Of a stretch of 64,000 nt of DNA, positions 46,401 through 58,372 are shown in pieces (the stretch's first letter is position 1; each line of letters opens with the position of its first letter). The translations under genes were made by a program, and so were the position numbers. Location of the stretch: positions 365,100,779-365,164,778 of the forward strand of contig OX336393.1 in the NCBI GenBank assembly GCA_946902985.2, given 5' to 3'. The stretch is from Meconema thalassinum. Its lineage: Eukaryota > Arthropoda > Insecta > Orthoptera > Tettigoniidae. The notes beneath the pieces were generated by a model. That model made no database searches and was not told where the DNA came from. It worked only from the letters and a program-made list of their open reading frames with translations.

Positions 46401-46451
46401 TATACCTTTGTATATTGTCATGAAAATTTCGTAATAATAATAAGTTAATTA

Positions 46452-46520
46452 TTTTGTTGTTGATAATTGATTTTAGGGGCTTGGGACAGCTTGGTATCAG
46501 CCCCGGGTAGTTGTGTGTGT
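46452..46520 (-). mobile_element. Orphan 3' hairpin module (SINE5-like)
   Basis: Minus strand: CCCGGGGCTGATACCAAGCTG...AAGCCCC then AATCAATTATCAACAACAA. Confidence 0.55.
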
Positions 46521-46587
46521 TTAAGGTCAAGGATGTAGTAGGCGCCCCAGGACACGAAGTAAATATTTAAATATAATTTTCAAAAAC

Positions 46588-46650
46588 ACTCTGGAGATGG
46601 GGCAGATGACCTCGTAGTTCCACCCCTTAAAACAACAATAACTAACTAAC
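46588..46650 (+). mobile_element. Orphan 3' hairpin module with (AACT)n tail
   Basis: GGGGCAGATGACCTCGTAGT...CCCC TTAAAACAACAATAACTAAC, nearly identical to the reverse complement of 11353-11412. Confidence 0.65.
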
Positions 46651-47537
46651 TCTGGAGATGCTGTTTCCAAACTGGTCAAAGGAGTCGTGATGGATGGTTG
46701 TGAAGTAAAGAAGTAACTCACAGATGGAATTGACACTTCCACTCTACACATCTACCAAATTAAAAGCCACAATTGCCGGCCTATTCTCGTTGCAGTCGTT
46801 TGAAATGCCTCATAAAATGTATAAATACTTCATACAGATCTAAAACATTCTGTGCTGTATACGAAACTGATAACGAAGGTATCCCAATCCCCTAAATAAT
46901 ACAACATCATACGAATGAAAGTTTTTGGTGTTATCATTCAACCTCATACTTTTGCCCAGTAATAGGTTCAATGTGTAGCAGTTAGGCTTTTGTAATGTGT
47001 GCATGGTCATCGTAATCCATGCTCGTCTGCTAATATTGTAGCCATTTTTTTTGCGTTGTCTGTGGCCGGACAGAACAAAAGAGATGGCGGGTGGTTAAAG
47101 CCGATATGCAAGTAGGATTTGTTCCAGATGAAGGCGGCACTTAGCCTCTAAGCTTCGTAAGCTGCGTCTTTGTGAACATGGCCGACAGAAGTCCCAATTG
47201 CAGTGCTACTCAAGCGAGGAGAAATATCACTTCTGGTATAACTGTTTGTCAGGAAAATAATGCTCCTGTCTCAACGAATTTGAGGACAGGAAAGAGTGAA
47301 AATTATTGAATAATTCCCAATGTTTTCGTTCAGCTGTGCAATTAAATTAAATATCACTGGCTATTATTAGTATTTTCAGGAAACTATTAGGCTACACAAG
47401 CTGTTTAGAAATTACTGATATTTAGGGATAAACAAACTGCCCTGAGTTGAACCTTGGATATATACTAATGAAAGAAGCTATATCGATTAAAACTTCCGTA
47501 CCGTAGGTTGTTAGGTGGGGGGTAGGCAGCATCTCTG
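46651..47537. other. Unassigned stretch
   Basis: Nothing recognised. Confidence 0.4.
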
Positions 47538-47552
47538 CGTCAACAAATGATT

Positions 47553-47884
47553 GAAATGAAAATCCACAGCCTGCTTCCAGGCTCCGACCGGGTCAGGAAT
47601 GGAATGAATGAAGCCCCCATCTAGCGGCGAGGGTAAGAACTGTGCCGGCTGCCGAGGCCTGACGCACTCCTCTGGGGCAATGATTAAATGAATGACAGAT
47701 GAAATGAAATGATAGTGGAGAGTGTTGCTGGAATGAAATGTTGACAGGGAAAACCGGAGTACCCGGAGAAAAACCTGTCTGCCTCCGTTTTGTCCAGCAC
47801 AGATCTCACATGGAGTGACCGGGATTTGAACCACGGACCCAGCGGTGAGAGGCCGGCGTGCTGCCGCCTAAGCCACGGAGGCTT
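47553..47884 (-). mobile_element. SINE2 with 15-bp TSD
   Basis: Antisense full copy. CGTCAACAAATGATT is duplicated at 47538-47552 and 47885-47899. Confidence 0.95.
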
Positions 47885-47899
47885 CGTCAACAAATGATT

Positions 47900-48282
47900 A
47901 AAGCATATAAAGTATAAAATGGTTTGTTAAGATCAACAATGAGCTACTTTCAAACGACTATGTCTGGTAGGAAGGTACTAAGCCCGCCATCAGTATGACC
48001 AACTTAGGAATAATGAAATTCAACGAATTCAGACACTGGGGTGCTGTGAGCACCCAACATAACCACTGTACGGTTAAAGTAAACAGCAACACGTTGTAAA
48101 TAAATCCACTAACTACCAAAGGGTACGCTACACGGCTGGACTGAGCAGCCAGTGACCTGAGATCATCTTTATGTGGGTTTCCCCCGAGTATTTCCAAAAT
48201 CACTCTAGGAAATTACCGGGATGGTACCTTTCATAAATCTTCTGGAAACTATCAGCAAAGACGTCCCAAGAAATCGATCGCA
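47900..48282. other. Unassigned stretch
   Basis: A SINE-body-like patch near 48165-48230 (GTGGGTTTCCCCCGAGTATT, GAAATTACCGGGATGGTACC). No head or tail. Confidence 0.35.
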
Positions 48283-48598
48283 ACACTGCTTAAATTGCTA
48301 CACCACGGCTGCGGGGACAGCTGCAATAAGTCCGGAGATTGTAGGTTCGAATCCCGACGTTGTCAGCGGCTATCCTGAGTGTGGTTTTCCCCGGGATTTT
48401 CCACACTCCCCCCGGTAAAATGCTGGGATAGAACCTTATTTCAAGTCATGGGGCACCTACCTCCTCTCTGTCGATTATTATAGCTACATACATTACTAGT
48501 GTCATCACGTAAATACAGGTTGTCAGACAATATCAACTCACACCGAACTACATGGGCCTGATGACCAAGATTAATTAACAACAACAACAACAACAAAC
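48283..48598 (+). mobile_element. SINE5 copy
   Basis: ACCACGGCTGCGGGGACAGC, AAGTCCGGAGATTGTAGG and GGTTCGAATCCCGACG; body; hairpin with TGGGCCTGATGACCAAGATT; (AAC)n tail 48578-48597. Confidence 0.82.
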
Positions 48599-49141
48599 AA
48601 GTTTAAACTTGCCGCCCTTCCACCAGACGTAAGCTTTTCATAGTGATCTGTACCAATCTCGTGCTAACATGTATCTCTCTCACTCGATCATGTTGGAGTT
48701 CTGCTTGTCGGCTTCGTTCATCCTCAGTCGTCTACACATAACCAAAGTGTATGGGACTGAAATGGCCAGTTCTCTAAAATGAAACAACAACTACAACCCT
48801 TCCATCGCGACTAAATTTGAACCCGCCGTAAACATAATTTTTCTTCCTACTGCTTCAGTCCTGCACACCTGCACCAACATTACACACGTTTCTATTGCCG
48901 TCCCCATATGTAGCAAAACTTTCTGCTGACCCGTTGCTCCATTGCACTATCACACTAATTCTCACATTCCTCCACATGTCTCTTGATAGCCATGTGTGTG
49001 GGCACTTTTTGGAAATAAAACGTATTAGCTTACCTCCAACAAGACAGTGTATTTGAAAATTAAAGTCAACTCTCACCTTCCAGATAACCGCAGTTAGTCT
49101 TAATCGTCAAAAAATATTGTTTTAATGTTTAAATGTTATTA
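48599..49141. other. Unassigned stretch with a decayed hairpin
   Basis: At 48735-48795 'ATAACCAAAGTGTATGGGAC' and GAAACAACAACTAC look like a worn 3' module. Nothing else. Confidence 0.35.
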
Positions 49142-49145
49142 TTAA

Positions 49146-50244
49146 CAAATTCACAATGAAATTTGAAAAATTGTCCGGCTAGCCAAAAATCAGCCGCCAG
49201 TGCTTCTCCTCAGTACACCAATGGGCTCCTCAGTTGGTTGTGGTACACCTCACCAAGACACGTGGCTTGCACATACCGAGAAGGCCGCTGCACGGTGGGT
49301 CAAAATCGAAATCTAGGAGGACAAAATTATTTTTATGTTTTAATCATGAATTTTGAGTGAAAGCAACGTATATAATTTGTTTACTTCATAATAAACATCA
49401 GTTAAGACCCTTTTCTAGCCACGTCTACGTATGCAAGAAATTGTCTATGACTAGGAGTTGGATAGAGCATTCAGTTATCTCTTCAGAACAATTTTCTACC
49501 CCTAATTTACTTTTAACAAAGTCACAAAGTTCCACTTTTGACATAATCGTCGAACCCAGTGCTTCAAACAGTTGTAAACGTGTGAGAACTGGTTGCGCGG
49601 CATCTTCTAAAACGTAAAATAACTAAGTAAGTTGCGAAAAGATGCAAAAAATCTTATAACAGGCGTAAACTACAAGACTCACTTTTTAACATTAAGTAGA
49701 AAGTGACGCAGAGTGACGCGACATACTAAAAATCTAAGTGAAAATATCATTTTAAAAATAATAGTTAAATATTATATAATGCAAATATAGCTAAAATTAC
49801 GTAACAATTACGCCTATTAATAACTGAAACACGCTGCATGTTCCATCTTAAAGCATCACACTAACCAAGCCACAGCCACTTACATTCACCCTCCAAATCA
49901 GACTGCTCGAACAGTGGTGACAGATTTACACTAAGATGCGTTTATATCCCAGAATAGTGAGCGGCAATTATATGAGAATGCTGTAGAAGTAATAAATTTT
50001 GATTTTTTAATTATGAAAAAAAATAATTTTGTCCTCCTAGATTTCGATTTTGACCCACTGTGCGCTGCAAGGCACGAGCAGCGCCAATGTACTACGGAAG
50101 TACAGTATGTGCTAGCCACGCGTCTTGGTGAGGTGTACCACAACCAACTGAAGAGCCCATTGGTGCACTGGGGCGAAGGGCTGACGGCTGTTTTTGGTCT
50201 AGCTTGACCTTTTTTTTTTTTTTTCAAATTTCACTGTGAATTTG
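49146..50244. mobile_element. TTAA-flanked element with about 240-bp inverted repeats
   Basis: The left arm 49146-49375 and right arm 50000-50244 pair over CAAATTCACA(A/G)TGAAATTTG, 'CACCAATGGGCTC', 'TCAGTTGGTTGTGGTACACC', TCACCAAGAC and GGTCAAAATCGAAATCTAGG. The right arm has an extra ~15 bases in its middle and a T run. TTAA occurs at both outer edges (49142-49145, 50245-50248). The spacer is AT-rich; its minus strand holds a short frame (about 49615-49430, VLTRLQLFEALGS...KVELCDFVKSKLGVE) of unknown origin. No transposase recognised. Confidence 0.8.
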
Positions 50245-50248
50245 TTAA

Positions 50249-50883
50249 AATACATAGCTCAATCCAACATTTAAAATCCTGTTTCCTTCGGGAACAGACA
50301 TTTCCAATACAATTTATTAGTTTAAAAAGTAACAATGAAGTTGAAACTTAGCCAAATTTTGAACAATTGATTTTCATCCTAAATTGGTAACAAGGGATCG
50401 TTGCTTCATTTTAACAGAAGCTAGGCTACGTGCTTGCGATCTTCCCGCGCACCACTTTGCGTAAATGAAATAAGACACGGTCTATGACCACAAGCTGGGC
50501 ACCTCGCTCTGGCCATGTATCAGCATGACGTATAGCTTCGGCCTCATAATAAATAGGCTATAGTTTTGGTTTCCTTTTGTTATTTAAATCACGCCATACC
50601 ACGCCACTTTTCTTTCAAAAATTGCTGTTTGTGTTAAAATGTAGCCTCCATAATAAAGGAGAACAGGATGCTCTGCGTGCTCAATTAGCCGCTTCTGTCT
50701 TGATTTATCGTCTCGGCCAACTCAGACTTGGGAGAGGAAGCGAAGATCGCTACTGTGCGAAAACAGAACAAAATATTCAATTTATCTGCTTTCACTTTTC
50801 AAGTTTAGGTGGTTTACAGTTCGATAACATCCTTGTTGTTGCTCTACAATATATTGTACTTACTAAAAGTCGCCGTTAGTTAC
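50249..50883. other. Unassigned stretch
   Basis: A 100-codon plus frame (50577-50879) without recognisable content. Confidence 0.35.
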
Positions 50884-50953
50884 CAACAATACGACGGGGA
50901 ATCACAAAGTAAGTTACACTTCCCAGTTATGGCCCTTTATTGAACCACATACA

Positions 50954-51372
50954 AAGAGAACCTTTCCTTACAGAAGACACACGACTGATGTTCACTCTAC
51001 CAGCAACAGACGCATATAAGGACCTTATACGGGAGGGATATGAAAAAGCGGAGGACATCGATGAAGAATTTTACTGCACCAGCGCCATGACTGACAGGAG
51101 TTGGACTAAGCCAAACCAGACTCGGAGACATGTGACAAGACTTGCGGTGCATGGGTTCCATCATAAAGTGTGTTTCAAGACTAATTATCATATCCCAGAG
51201 GACAATTGTGTTTGTAAACTTTGTAAATTGCAATGTTCCAAATACCATGTGTTATGCTGCAAGCAAAAAAGTAGTCTAAGTCAGTGACAATGTATAGTGT
51301 AGAACCTGATTAATGCCCTGCATATTCTGAATTTATCATGCACACTTGTGCGAATTTATTAAATTATTATTA
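50954..51372 (+). mobile_element. 5'-truncated LINE-D insertion in the foldback arm
   Basis: AACCACATACA is duplicated at 50943-50953 and 51373-51383. The inserted frame (to the stop at 51287) ends with a cysteine-rich NCVCKLCKLQCSKYHVLCC, plausibly the CCHC end of a LINE ORF2, followed by a short 3' UTR and an ATT-rich tail. The first residues of the open frame (Met-Asn-His) belong to the host arm. Confidence 0.55.
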
Positions 51373-52183
51373 AACCACATACACATAGGCAACACGTAAG
51401 TTCACTTTTTCACATAGCCCCCAAGAGACTGTAAACATTTCGCGGAGCCGGCAACCAACTTTTCGATTCCGGATGCGTAGAAATCACCTCCCGCGCTATG
51501 TAACCACCTGGATGGAGCTGCTTTCACCGGTTCAACGTTTGACAATACGAGGAAGAGTTGATTGCCGTGCCTTTTGGCATAACTTCCACGTTCACGACAC
51601 CCTCCATGTCAAAGAACACTGTGCTGTACCTTGGACCTTGGCCTTCGTTCGTTGTGGTGAAGTGATGTGCAGGTCGAACATCAATTCCGCTCGATTTTCC
51701 TTAATTCCACTAGGTCCTCCAAGGGACCCAAAAATAAGTTCCTCAACTCCGCTCAGGCTTTGACAAGGGGTCGGCAAAGGGGTTATCCCCAATGACGTAA
51801 ACAAATGCCATAACCCTCCTGCTCGCATACCAAGGGGTGGGTCAAACACTTTATGCAGCGCATGAATGAATTCTTGAATGCAGCTGATTTTTCCGTTCTA
51901 GGCTGGAAAACAGTATTTTCAGCATCCGCAGCTGATATCGAAAGTATTTTTAGGTACAAATTATACACCTATTATTATCTAAATTTAATTGAATAATGCC
52001 TGACTAGGTTAAAAAACATACAAACATTTAATTATGCACATGTTAAAAACAAAGTATAAAATTTCTAGAAAAAAAATAGAAAACTTGGCAGACTTATTTA
52101 AAAGAATATTATGATCAATTTTAAATCACTTGTATTTTCTGCCATGTAAGTTATAATCTGCCAAACACGTTATACCTGATTTA

Positions 52184-52292
52184 ACGAATGAGCGGACTTG
52201 ACATCAGAGCGGTTGACCAATGGCACAACAATGTCTTGCGAACACCACCACGCCATCGGTCAAACGCTCTGAAGTCAAGTCCGCTCATTCGT
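52184..52292. repeat. Palindrome at the centre of the foldback element
   Basis: ACGAATGAGCGGACTTGAC, (A/T)TCAGAGCG(G/T)TTGACC and ATGGC pair with their reverse complement over 41 bases with about three mismatches; the loop is about 27 bases. Confidence 0.92.
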
Positions 52293-52908
52293 AAATCAGA
52301 TAAAAACATAATATATAAAGAGCTAGATATCAATCACTGTTGTTAAATAAAAATATGGGCAGGTAATTTAATAAAATAAGAAAAATCAGCATCTTAAAAT
52401 CACATAAATCTTTACTTCATTTCAAACTATAACCCCGGCCCTTTGTATGCGAACAAAGGGGTTATGGCATTTGTTTACGTCTTTGGGGATAAGCCCTTTG
52501 CCGATCCCTTGTCAAAGCCTGAGCGGAGTTGAGGAACTTATTTTTGGGTCACTTGGAGGACCGAGTGGAATTTAGGTAACCCTGGCTACCTGACTGGAAT
52601 TCTCGAGCGGAATTGATGCCCGCTCGGTGTGCACTCTTTCCATGGATGTTCTCTTTGTTTCGGGACTGATGTGGTGGACGATAAGGAGGTGAAATCAGCT
52701 GCATCCTGGTGGCTACATATCGCTCGAGATGATTTCTGCGCATCCGGAATCGAAAAGTAGGTTGCCCGTTCCGAGAATGTTTACAGCCTCTTGGGGGCTA
52801 TGTGGAAAAGTGAACTTACATTGTATGTTGTCATAGCCGTGTTGCCTATGGGCCATCATTGGGAAGTGTAACTTACTTTTTGATTCATCATCGTAGCAAC
52901 GAAGTTAC

Positions 52909-53536
52909 AATTTAACTCCAGCAAATACTTGAGTCTTTTACTGTGTCTCTTGCGGGGTTTTTGCCTTGGTGCACCAAGTCAGGTCATCAGTGGGCTCTTA
53001 GTACACCCTTCCCGGACCACCACTGGGCTAGTGGCTCTATTATAGAAAGCTTTCCAGTCGGTCTACACAAATTGTGCCCAATTACTACTCTGCCAGGGAA
53101 TTATTACCGCTAGGCGTGGAGTTGGACTGTTGTGTATACGTTACGTCAGCTCGCTACGTTATGGCTGTCGCAGACGGGTGCGGGCCCAGAGGGGGAACGC
53201 ATGTACAGTCATACAATGAGAACACAGCGTACGACCCAGCATGAATCCTGCACACACGACATGCGATGAGGTTTCGCTGGCGACGACTGCACGTCTATCG
53301 CAGGTGTGTGGCTGGGTGGAGCGCATTAGTTCCGATTTCCGCCACCAGCAACAATTCGCTGGCAAGGTAGTACATTAGGCGGGAGAACGAGTATTCAAAC
53401 ACCCTAACCTGAAAGAAATATTACATGCGATATTTATCTCTAAATAACACGCTTTTATGCACAGAAAAGGGGTGAGGGGTGGTACTTAATTCGATGACAC
53501 GCTCCGATAATCATCAGATACTGCTCACTTAGGCTT
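52909..53536. other. Unassigned stretch
   Basis: No family recognised; the region 53140-53380 is more GC-rich than its surroundings. Confidence 0.35.
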
Positions 53537-53544
53537 TGATTAGG

Positions 53545-54406
53545 AGGGGTCGGATTTTTAGGTGCTAAAAATCGGGAAAATATTTATTTTTTTATGTATT
53601 AAAAATACCTGAAATATGTGACAAAAAAGGAAAAATATTTAATTATAATTTAGTTTAGGCCTATTAATGTGAATACAGTATAAACATTATGCAGTACTCA
53701 CGAATGCAATTCATGCTACGTCTCACTGACTGCTGAAGCATTACAATACACAACGAGATACATCTTCAAGTTAACCATTCCAAATGACCGACGATTAACG
53801 CAAAACACTACTTCTGAAGGCACGAACCTGCGACAATATGCTTCTTGTCCTTGAGGTGGTGTGTAACTTGAGATCGCTGTTCAGCCTTGATTGTTTTTCC
53901 CACATGGTTGGCAGAACAAAACGCCACCATCAGAAGTAAAATTATCTTGAAATTCAGCAACAGACGATAATATTTGTCATTGTTTTTACTTTAGGCATCG
54001 TAGAATTGCCATACAATTCACAGTGCCAGAAATGAACTGCATGCGAGTGACACTAGTTCCAGGTAGCTGGGGGAGGTGAGCCCTAGCACGTGGTACAATA
54101 TGGCTATGGACAAGGAAATCCCGGCTTCCACAGTGAGTGGCACGGGACGATAAGTTAATAATAACACAGTTGCAAGCTGACATACGCTCTGCATGAAGAA
54201 TAGATAGCTCACAGGTTCTTCCCCGTTGAAGCAACAATGAACAAAAATGCAATAAACTGAAAGATCTAGCATACTGATTTAAAATAATGTAAATATCATC
54301 TCTTTTTATGTGCTAATAAGTGAAAAGCAGGAATTTACGTATTTATAGAAAAAATGCTTAAAATATATATTTACATAAAAAAATTACCTAAAAATCCGAG
54401 CCATAT
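53545..54406 (-). mobile_element. hAT-like remnant with perfect 8-bp TSD
   Basis: TGATTAGG is duplicated at 53537-53544 and 54407-54414. Ends share CGGATTTTTAGGT in inverse. The interior holds the start of a BED-like zinc-finger frame, but the hAT catalytic region is absent. Confidence 0.77.
53815..53999 (-). pseudogene. BED-like zinc-finger start of a hAT transposase
   Basis: From the ATG near 53997 (MPKVKTMTN), then after frame changes 'AEFQDNFTSDGGVLFCQPCGK' shortened here to its landmark SDGGVLFCQPCGK, then IKAEQRSQVTHHLKDKKH: C-x2-C...H-x4-5-H as in insect hAT N-termini (LFC..C.K....KR.QV.QHL....H). A one-base change in the A run near 53903 breaks the frame. Confidence 0.62.
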
Positions 54407-54414
54407 TGATTAGG

Positions 54415-55319
54415 TGCGATGCTTATGTATTACACGTATGTACAAATATCTATATACAATATTTAGAATACAAACGTTTGTAAAACCTTTAAAGCACTTC
54501 TATAGTAACGCGTCCAGGAAAAGTTCCGACGAACGTAAGATAGAGTTCAGCAGGAAAATGAAAGAATGCTGGCCAACAGAAAGGCTCAAGATTTCAGCAT
54601 GAAAACAGCCGCCAAACAATCCACCAAGAACACCACAAGTGGCAGACAACCACTACAGCTAAAACACAAGCACCGTGGTCCATTGGTGTCCCAAACAACC
54701 GAAGAAGAAGCAGTAGTAATCTATTGTAAATTATTATTGTAAAAGAGACTCCAAGAATCGAAGATAATCTAACGAAATACTACAGCAATCAAAAGCGTGT
54801 TAAACTGGATGTACTAATGGTAAGTCCATGCTAATTGAATTCAATGGGTTTTATTTCTGAGAGAAATATGTACTTAGTTATTACGTTATTTTTTTTTTAA
54901 ATCTGTATCATCCGTTGTATATAATCTTGTAAACAAAACACTTTCATAAGTAACCGGTAATTGAAACCATTACCATAATTGACTTAATCTCCCTTATTAG
55001 AAGTTTCTCCCCCAAGTCACCGGTAAGAATTTAAATTTGAAAACCACCTACATGTTTATAGGATTACGGATATAAAAAAAGACCTTAAAACACAGAGCAA
55101 CTCATACACGTTTCTTTTTCTGGGAGATTTTCAGTATGTCCAATTAGAAATTGTCCTTTGATTTCCGCACGGATCTTGATATTTCATTCGAAGGGGGGGG
55201 AATCACAGTGACGTTGTAAATCCTTCCCCCGCGCCTCAGACGCCTATAGCATCAGGTGCGTGATCGGTTTCCTAACTGAGTTTGGCATTATAAAGTACGT
55301 ATAATTGTCAGCCTCCACT
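54415..55319. other. Unassigned stretch
   Basis: Short frames only; a G run at 55193-55200. Confidence 0.4.
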
Positions 55320-55356
55320 TTCTTGGCGTCAGTAAGAGCCACAGTAGATAAAAGGG
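55320..55356 (+). mobile_element. SINE7 3' scrap
   Basis: TCTTGGCGTCAGTAAGAGCC, ACAGTAGATAAAAGGGACG as in SINE7, then CGGTCAACACGATTG, the end phrase of the foldback at 25790. Confidence 0.5.
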
Positions 55357-55364
55357 ACGGTCAA

Positions 55365-55771
55365 CACGATTGTAGCCCATTGTAATGAGTGTTCCGCTGT
55401 GCCAAGGATAGCGGGTCCAAACCCGGCCGAAGTCGTCAGATTTTTTATGAGCGTTAAAAATCCTTCAGTATGCCTTCGTTCGGTGGGGAAGTAAAGCCGG
55501 CGGCCCCATGTCATAGATTTATGGCATGTAAAAGATCCTTCCACAGATTAAACTTGTGAGAAGCTAAAATGTTAGGTTAGATTTCGTCGGAACGCTCTAT
55601 CAAAGTTCCAACGTTCACCACTAGGTATCATTGATATCTGGTAGCGAAAGTTGGAGCTACTTGACATGGAACGGAATTGTTGATCACCCTAAGGGTGTTC
55701 GCTGGAAGCAACTACAGACTCAGGCTAGCCGAACATGTCCTCGGACACTCCCGGCACCAGAAGCCATACGA

Positions 55772-55806
<35 letters not shown>

Positions 55807-55975
55807 CTTGAAAATTAAATGTCTGCAGTCCTTACTTGAATTTAAAACAGATAACACACACAAATACAGCCATCACAATTAACACCGGTTATCAGACAGA
55901 TTCTACACACACCCAAAGTACACGGGGCTACATGACCGCGTTGTCTCAGCCCCTAAACTGAGGAACCAACCAACC
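55365..55975 (+). mobile_element. SINE1b joined to a SINE1 3' part
   Basis: A worn head with B-box GGGTCCAAACCCGG, the body, then the variant end (GAACATGTCCTCGGACACTC, GAAGCCATACGATAAATAAA with (AAAT)n to 55805). A normal SINE1 3' part follows from ACTTGAAAATTAAATG through the hairpin to AACCAACCAACC. The ACTTGA phrase occurs before and after the variant end. Confidence 0.75.
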
Positions 55976-55977
55976 GT

Positions 55978-56050
55978 ATTGTTGTTGTTTTTAATTCGTA
56001 TTAGGGAATACGGCCACATTTAGTCATCAGCCCCGGGTATTTTGGTGTGT
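55978..56050 (-). mobile_element. Orphan 3' hairpin module
   Basis: Minus strand CCCGGGGCTGATGACTAAATG...TTCCCTAATACGAATTAAAAACAACAACAA. It abuts the SINE1 tail-to-tail. Confidence 0.55.
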
Positions 56051-57704
56051 GTTGAACAGTTTCACTGTTCGTATCTTGATGTCATGCTCGATCTCCAGAC
56101 TCCCAGTTTTAGTGAGCTACAGGTGATTGAGGTTTATTGACTATGTGAACTATCGCAAGCGTAAGGAATAGAATTGTGGATAGTTTTCTCCTGTCCCATG
56201 AATTACGCTAATTCGTAAACGTTGCGAAAACAATATTGCTAGTTTATAGACCATTCATATCCTCCCCATTGCGGGTCATGTATGATGATTGATGATGGAT
56301 GATTGCACCCTGACAGGAGAATACGCTCCTCTGACTGCTGTTGGAGATAATGAAACTGTGATATAAATTCGACATCACTGTCCGTCATGCTGTGACGCTA
56401 TTTCACTTTATGCCGACTCTTCACCACAATATGGACTAGATCAGTTTTGCTTGTTGTTCAAGCCGCGTTAAGAGGTAAGTCAAATATTTTGTCAAATTTC
56501 AAAGCACATATGTGCCTGAATTGTTAATGTGGTGAAAAATATCGTATGGACTCAAATTATAGGAAATGTTGTTTGTTTTATTTTTGTAGTGGGTTATGTT
56601 GTACCAAAAGTGGACATTTTCGTGTTAAATGGCAAAAGCTAAAAAGGTGCCACTTTATTTCCTTACGTTTTGGCTGCTGTGTAACTGAAATCACAACAAA
56701 CATTTTTTGTTTGAAAACCTCACATTCGTAATCAATACCCCCAGAGAACATAAAGGAGACAAAATTAAAAACTACCCCAGAATTTGTAGGGCAAAAATTA
56801 AGTAATGGCTGGACTACACGTGCCTTGCTTTCAAAACGTTAAGTACCCGAGATAGAAACCGCTATCGGAATGTTGACGTGAAATTGTCACGTGAAGCCCT
56901 GCAAGAATGAAGACTGCATTGTAGGGAAGATAATGTGGTGGGCAATACTTGCAGCGTATGTTTCTCAATATCACACGTCGTGTTCTGTTGTTTTATATGC
57001 AATATTATCTCTTATCCCGCTTTGCCATGTGTTCCGGAGAAATCTCTTCGCACCTGAAACAATACCGCGGGAGGTAAAACTGTCCAGGATAACAAATGGC
57101 CATGGAGCAAATATTAGGATTCTAAATCTCTATTCTATGAGCTACAATTTATTGTAAGATTAGAGACCTGCTGAATTGATTTATTACAACAGTGGTGTTG
57201 TGTAACATGTCGCGCTAAGCCTGGCAAGAATATATGCCCAGGGCTGGCTGGATGCTGTTATTTTGAGAAACTAGCTCATATATCCAGCTGTTCACTGTCC
57301 TATACAGAGTCATGTAACAAAATGTGATTTACTTGTTTTCATTTATTTTCTCTAATGATGTTCAAACATTGCTGGTGTACGGTTTTCAAACACAGAAATT
57401 ATGAAAAATCATAGGAAAATGTTGTTTCAAATACATTTTTTAAATTCTTAAGATTCTTCATGTGAATATCATCACGTCCTAACTTTCCTTGTTGAAACAG
57501 TAGTGGAGAGCCTGGCTCGTAATTTCCAGATCGCATGTTCGGTTCTCGGCCGAGTAAGCGGGAAGAATTCCACAGTAGGCCCTACTCCAAGTTGCACGAA
57601 GTTGACTCGCTAAAGATAACCGGTATAAATTTGGTGATTACCAGCGAAAATTAATCAAATTAGTCGGGCCAACAAAATTTTGGTTTCTCTGCTTAATGAC
57701 AGTT
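56051..57704. other. Unassigned stretch
   Basis: A tRNA-like phrase GATCGCATGTTCGGTTCTCGG at 57530 may be a worn SINE head. No other family. Confidence 0.35.
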
Positions 57705-57775
57705 TTTGATTGATTGATTGATTGATTGATTGGTGTGGTTTTAAAGGGTGGAACAGCGAGGACATCTCCTAAATA
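57705..57775 (-). mobile_element. Orphan 3' hairpin module with (AATC)n tail
   Basis: Minus strand GGAGATGTCCTCGCTGTTCC then ACCCTTTAAAACCACACC and about six AATC units. Confidence 0.5.
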
Positions 57776-58358
57776 ACAGTTTAATCCTACAATACTATCA
57801 TACGTAAAATTTACGTGTGTAAATCGCTTAACTGCTTAGAATTTCCTTTGCCAGTTCACACCCTCACTATCTTCCAAGAGTGCTTCCACTGGCCTGTGGT
57901 GGTGATGTGAATGCTTTTGTTATTAACGCCGATCTGCTCTGGTAACATAATACTGGGAGAAAGAATTGACCCATGACCTGGCTGGAAATTATGTTTGAGT
58001 TCAACAAAATATTCGGTTCTTCATGGGAATGACAAAGAGGCAGAAACAACACATCACTTCAAAAGAAATAAAAACAAACTTATAAAAACCAAAGCCAGTA
58101 TAACCGGCTGGAGGAACGAGGTATTGTTACTTACGTCAAATTACATGACTTCTGTATTTGCTGCATAGGCCTATACTATGGAACTTAACGTTTAAACTTC
58201 AAAGAACCATAGAGGATTCCATGCAAAAACGTAGTGTGTTATTTGAATAACATGTTAATTTCAACTGCTTGACTAATTCGTGCCTTAGCACAAAATTCTC
58301 TATGTACGTAAAGTTTACGTATTATTACAACTTAGCATTAATTTCATTGAATAATGTT
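57776..58358. other. Unassigned stretch
   Basis: Nothing recognised. Confidence 0.4.
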
Positions 58359-58372
58359 AGTAGGCTATTCTA

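Larger units (their letters stand above)
50884..52902. mobile_element. Long foldback element, about 450-bp arms, interrupted
   Basis: Outer ends share AAAGTAAGTTACACTTCCCA. Next to them are 'ATAGGCAACACG', CACATAGCCCCCAAGAG, ACTTTTCGATTCCGGATGCG, ATCAATTCCGCTCGA, CCCAAAAATAAGTTCCTCAA, CTCCGCTCAGGCTTTGACAA and GTAAACAAATGCCATAACCC, in the same order from each side (left 50890-50940 plus 51384-51845; right 52905-52430). AGTTAC flanks both sides and may be the TSD. The arms diverge strongly around 51545-51680. No transposase. Confidence 0.75.

Noticed and set aside
56546..56731. THAP-like start (YRKCCLFYFC...CTKSGHF)
   Set aside because: Cysteine spacing is suggestive, but the later Cys/His and AVPTIF-type motif are missing.
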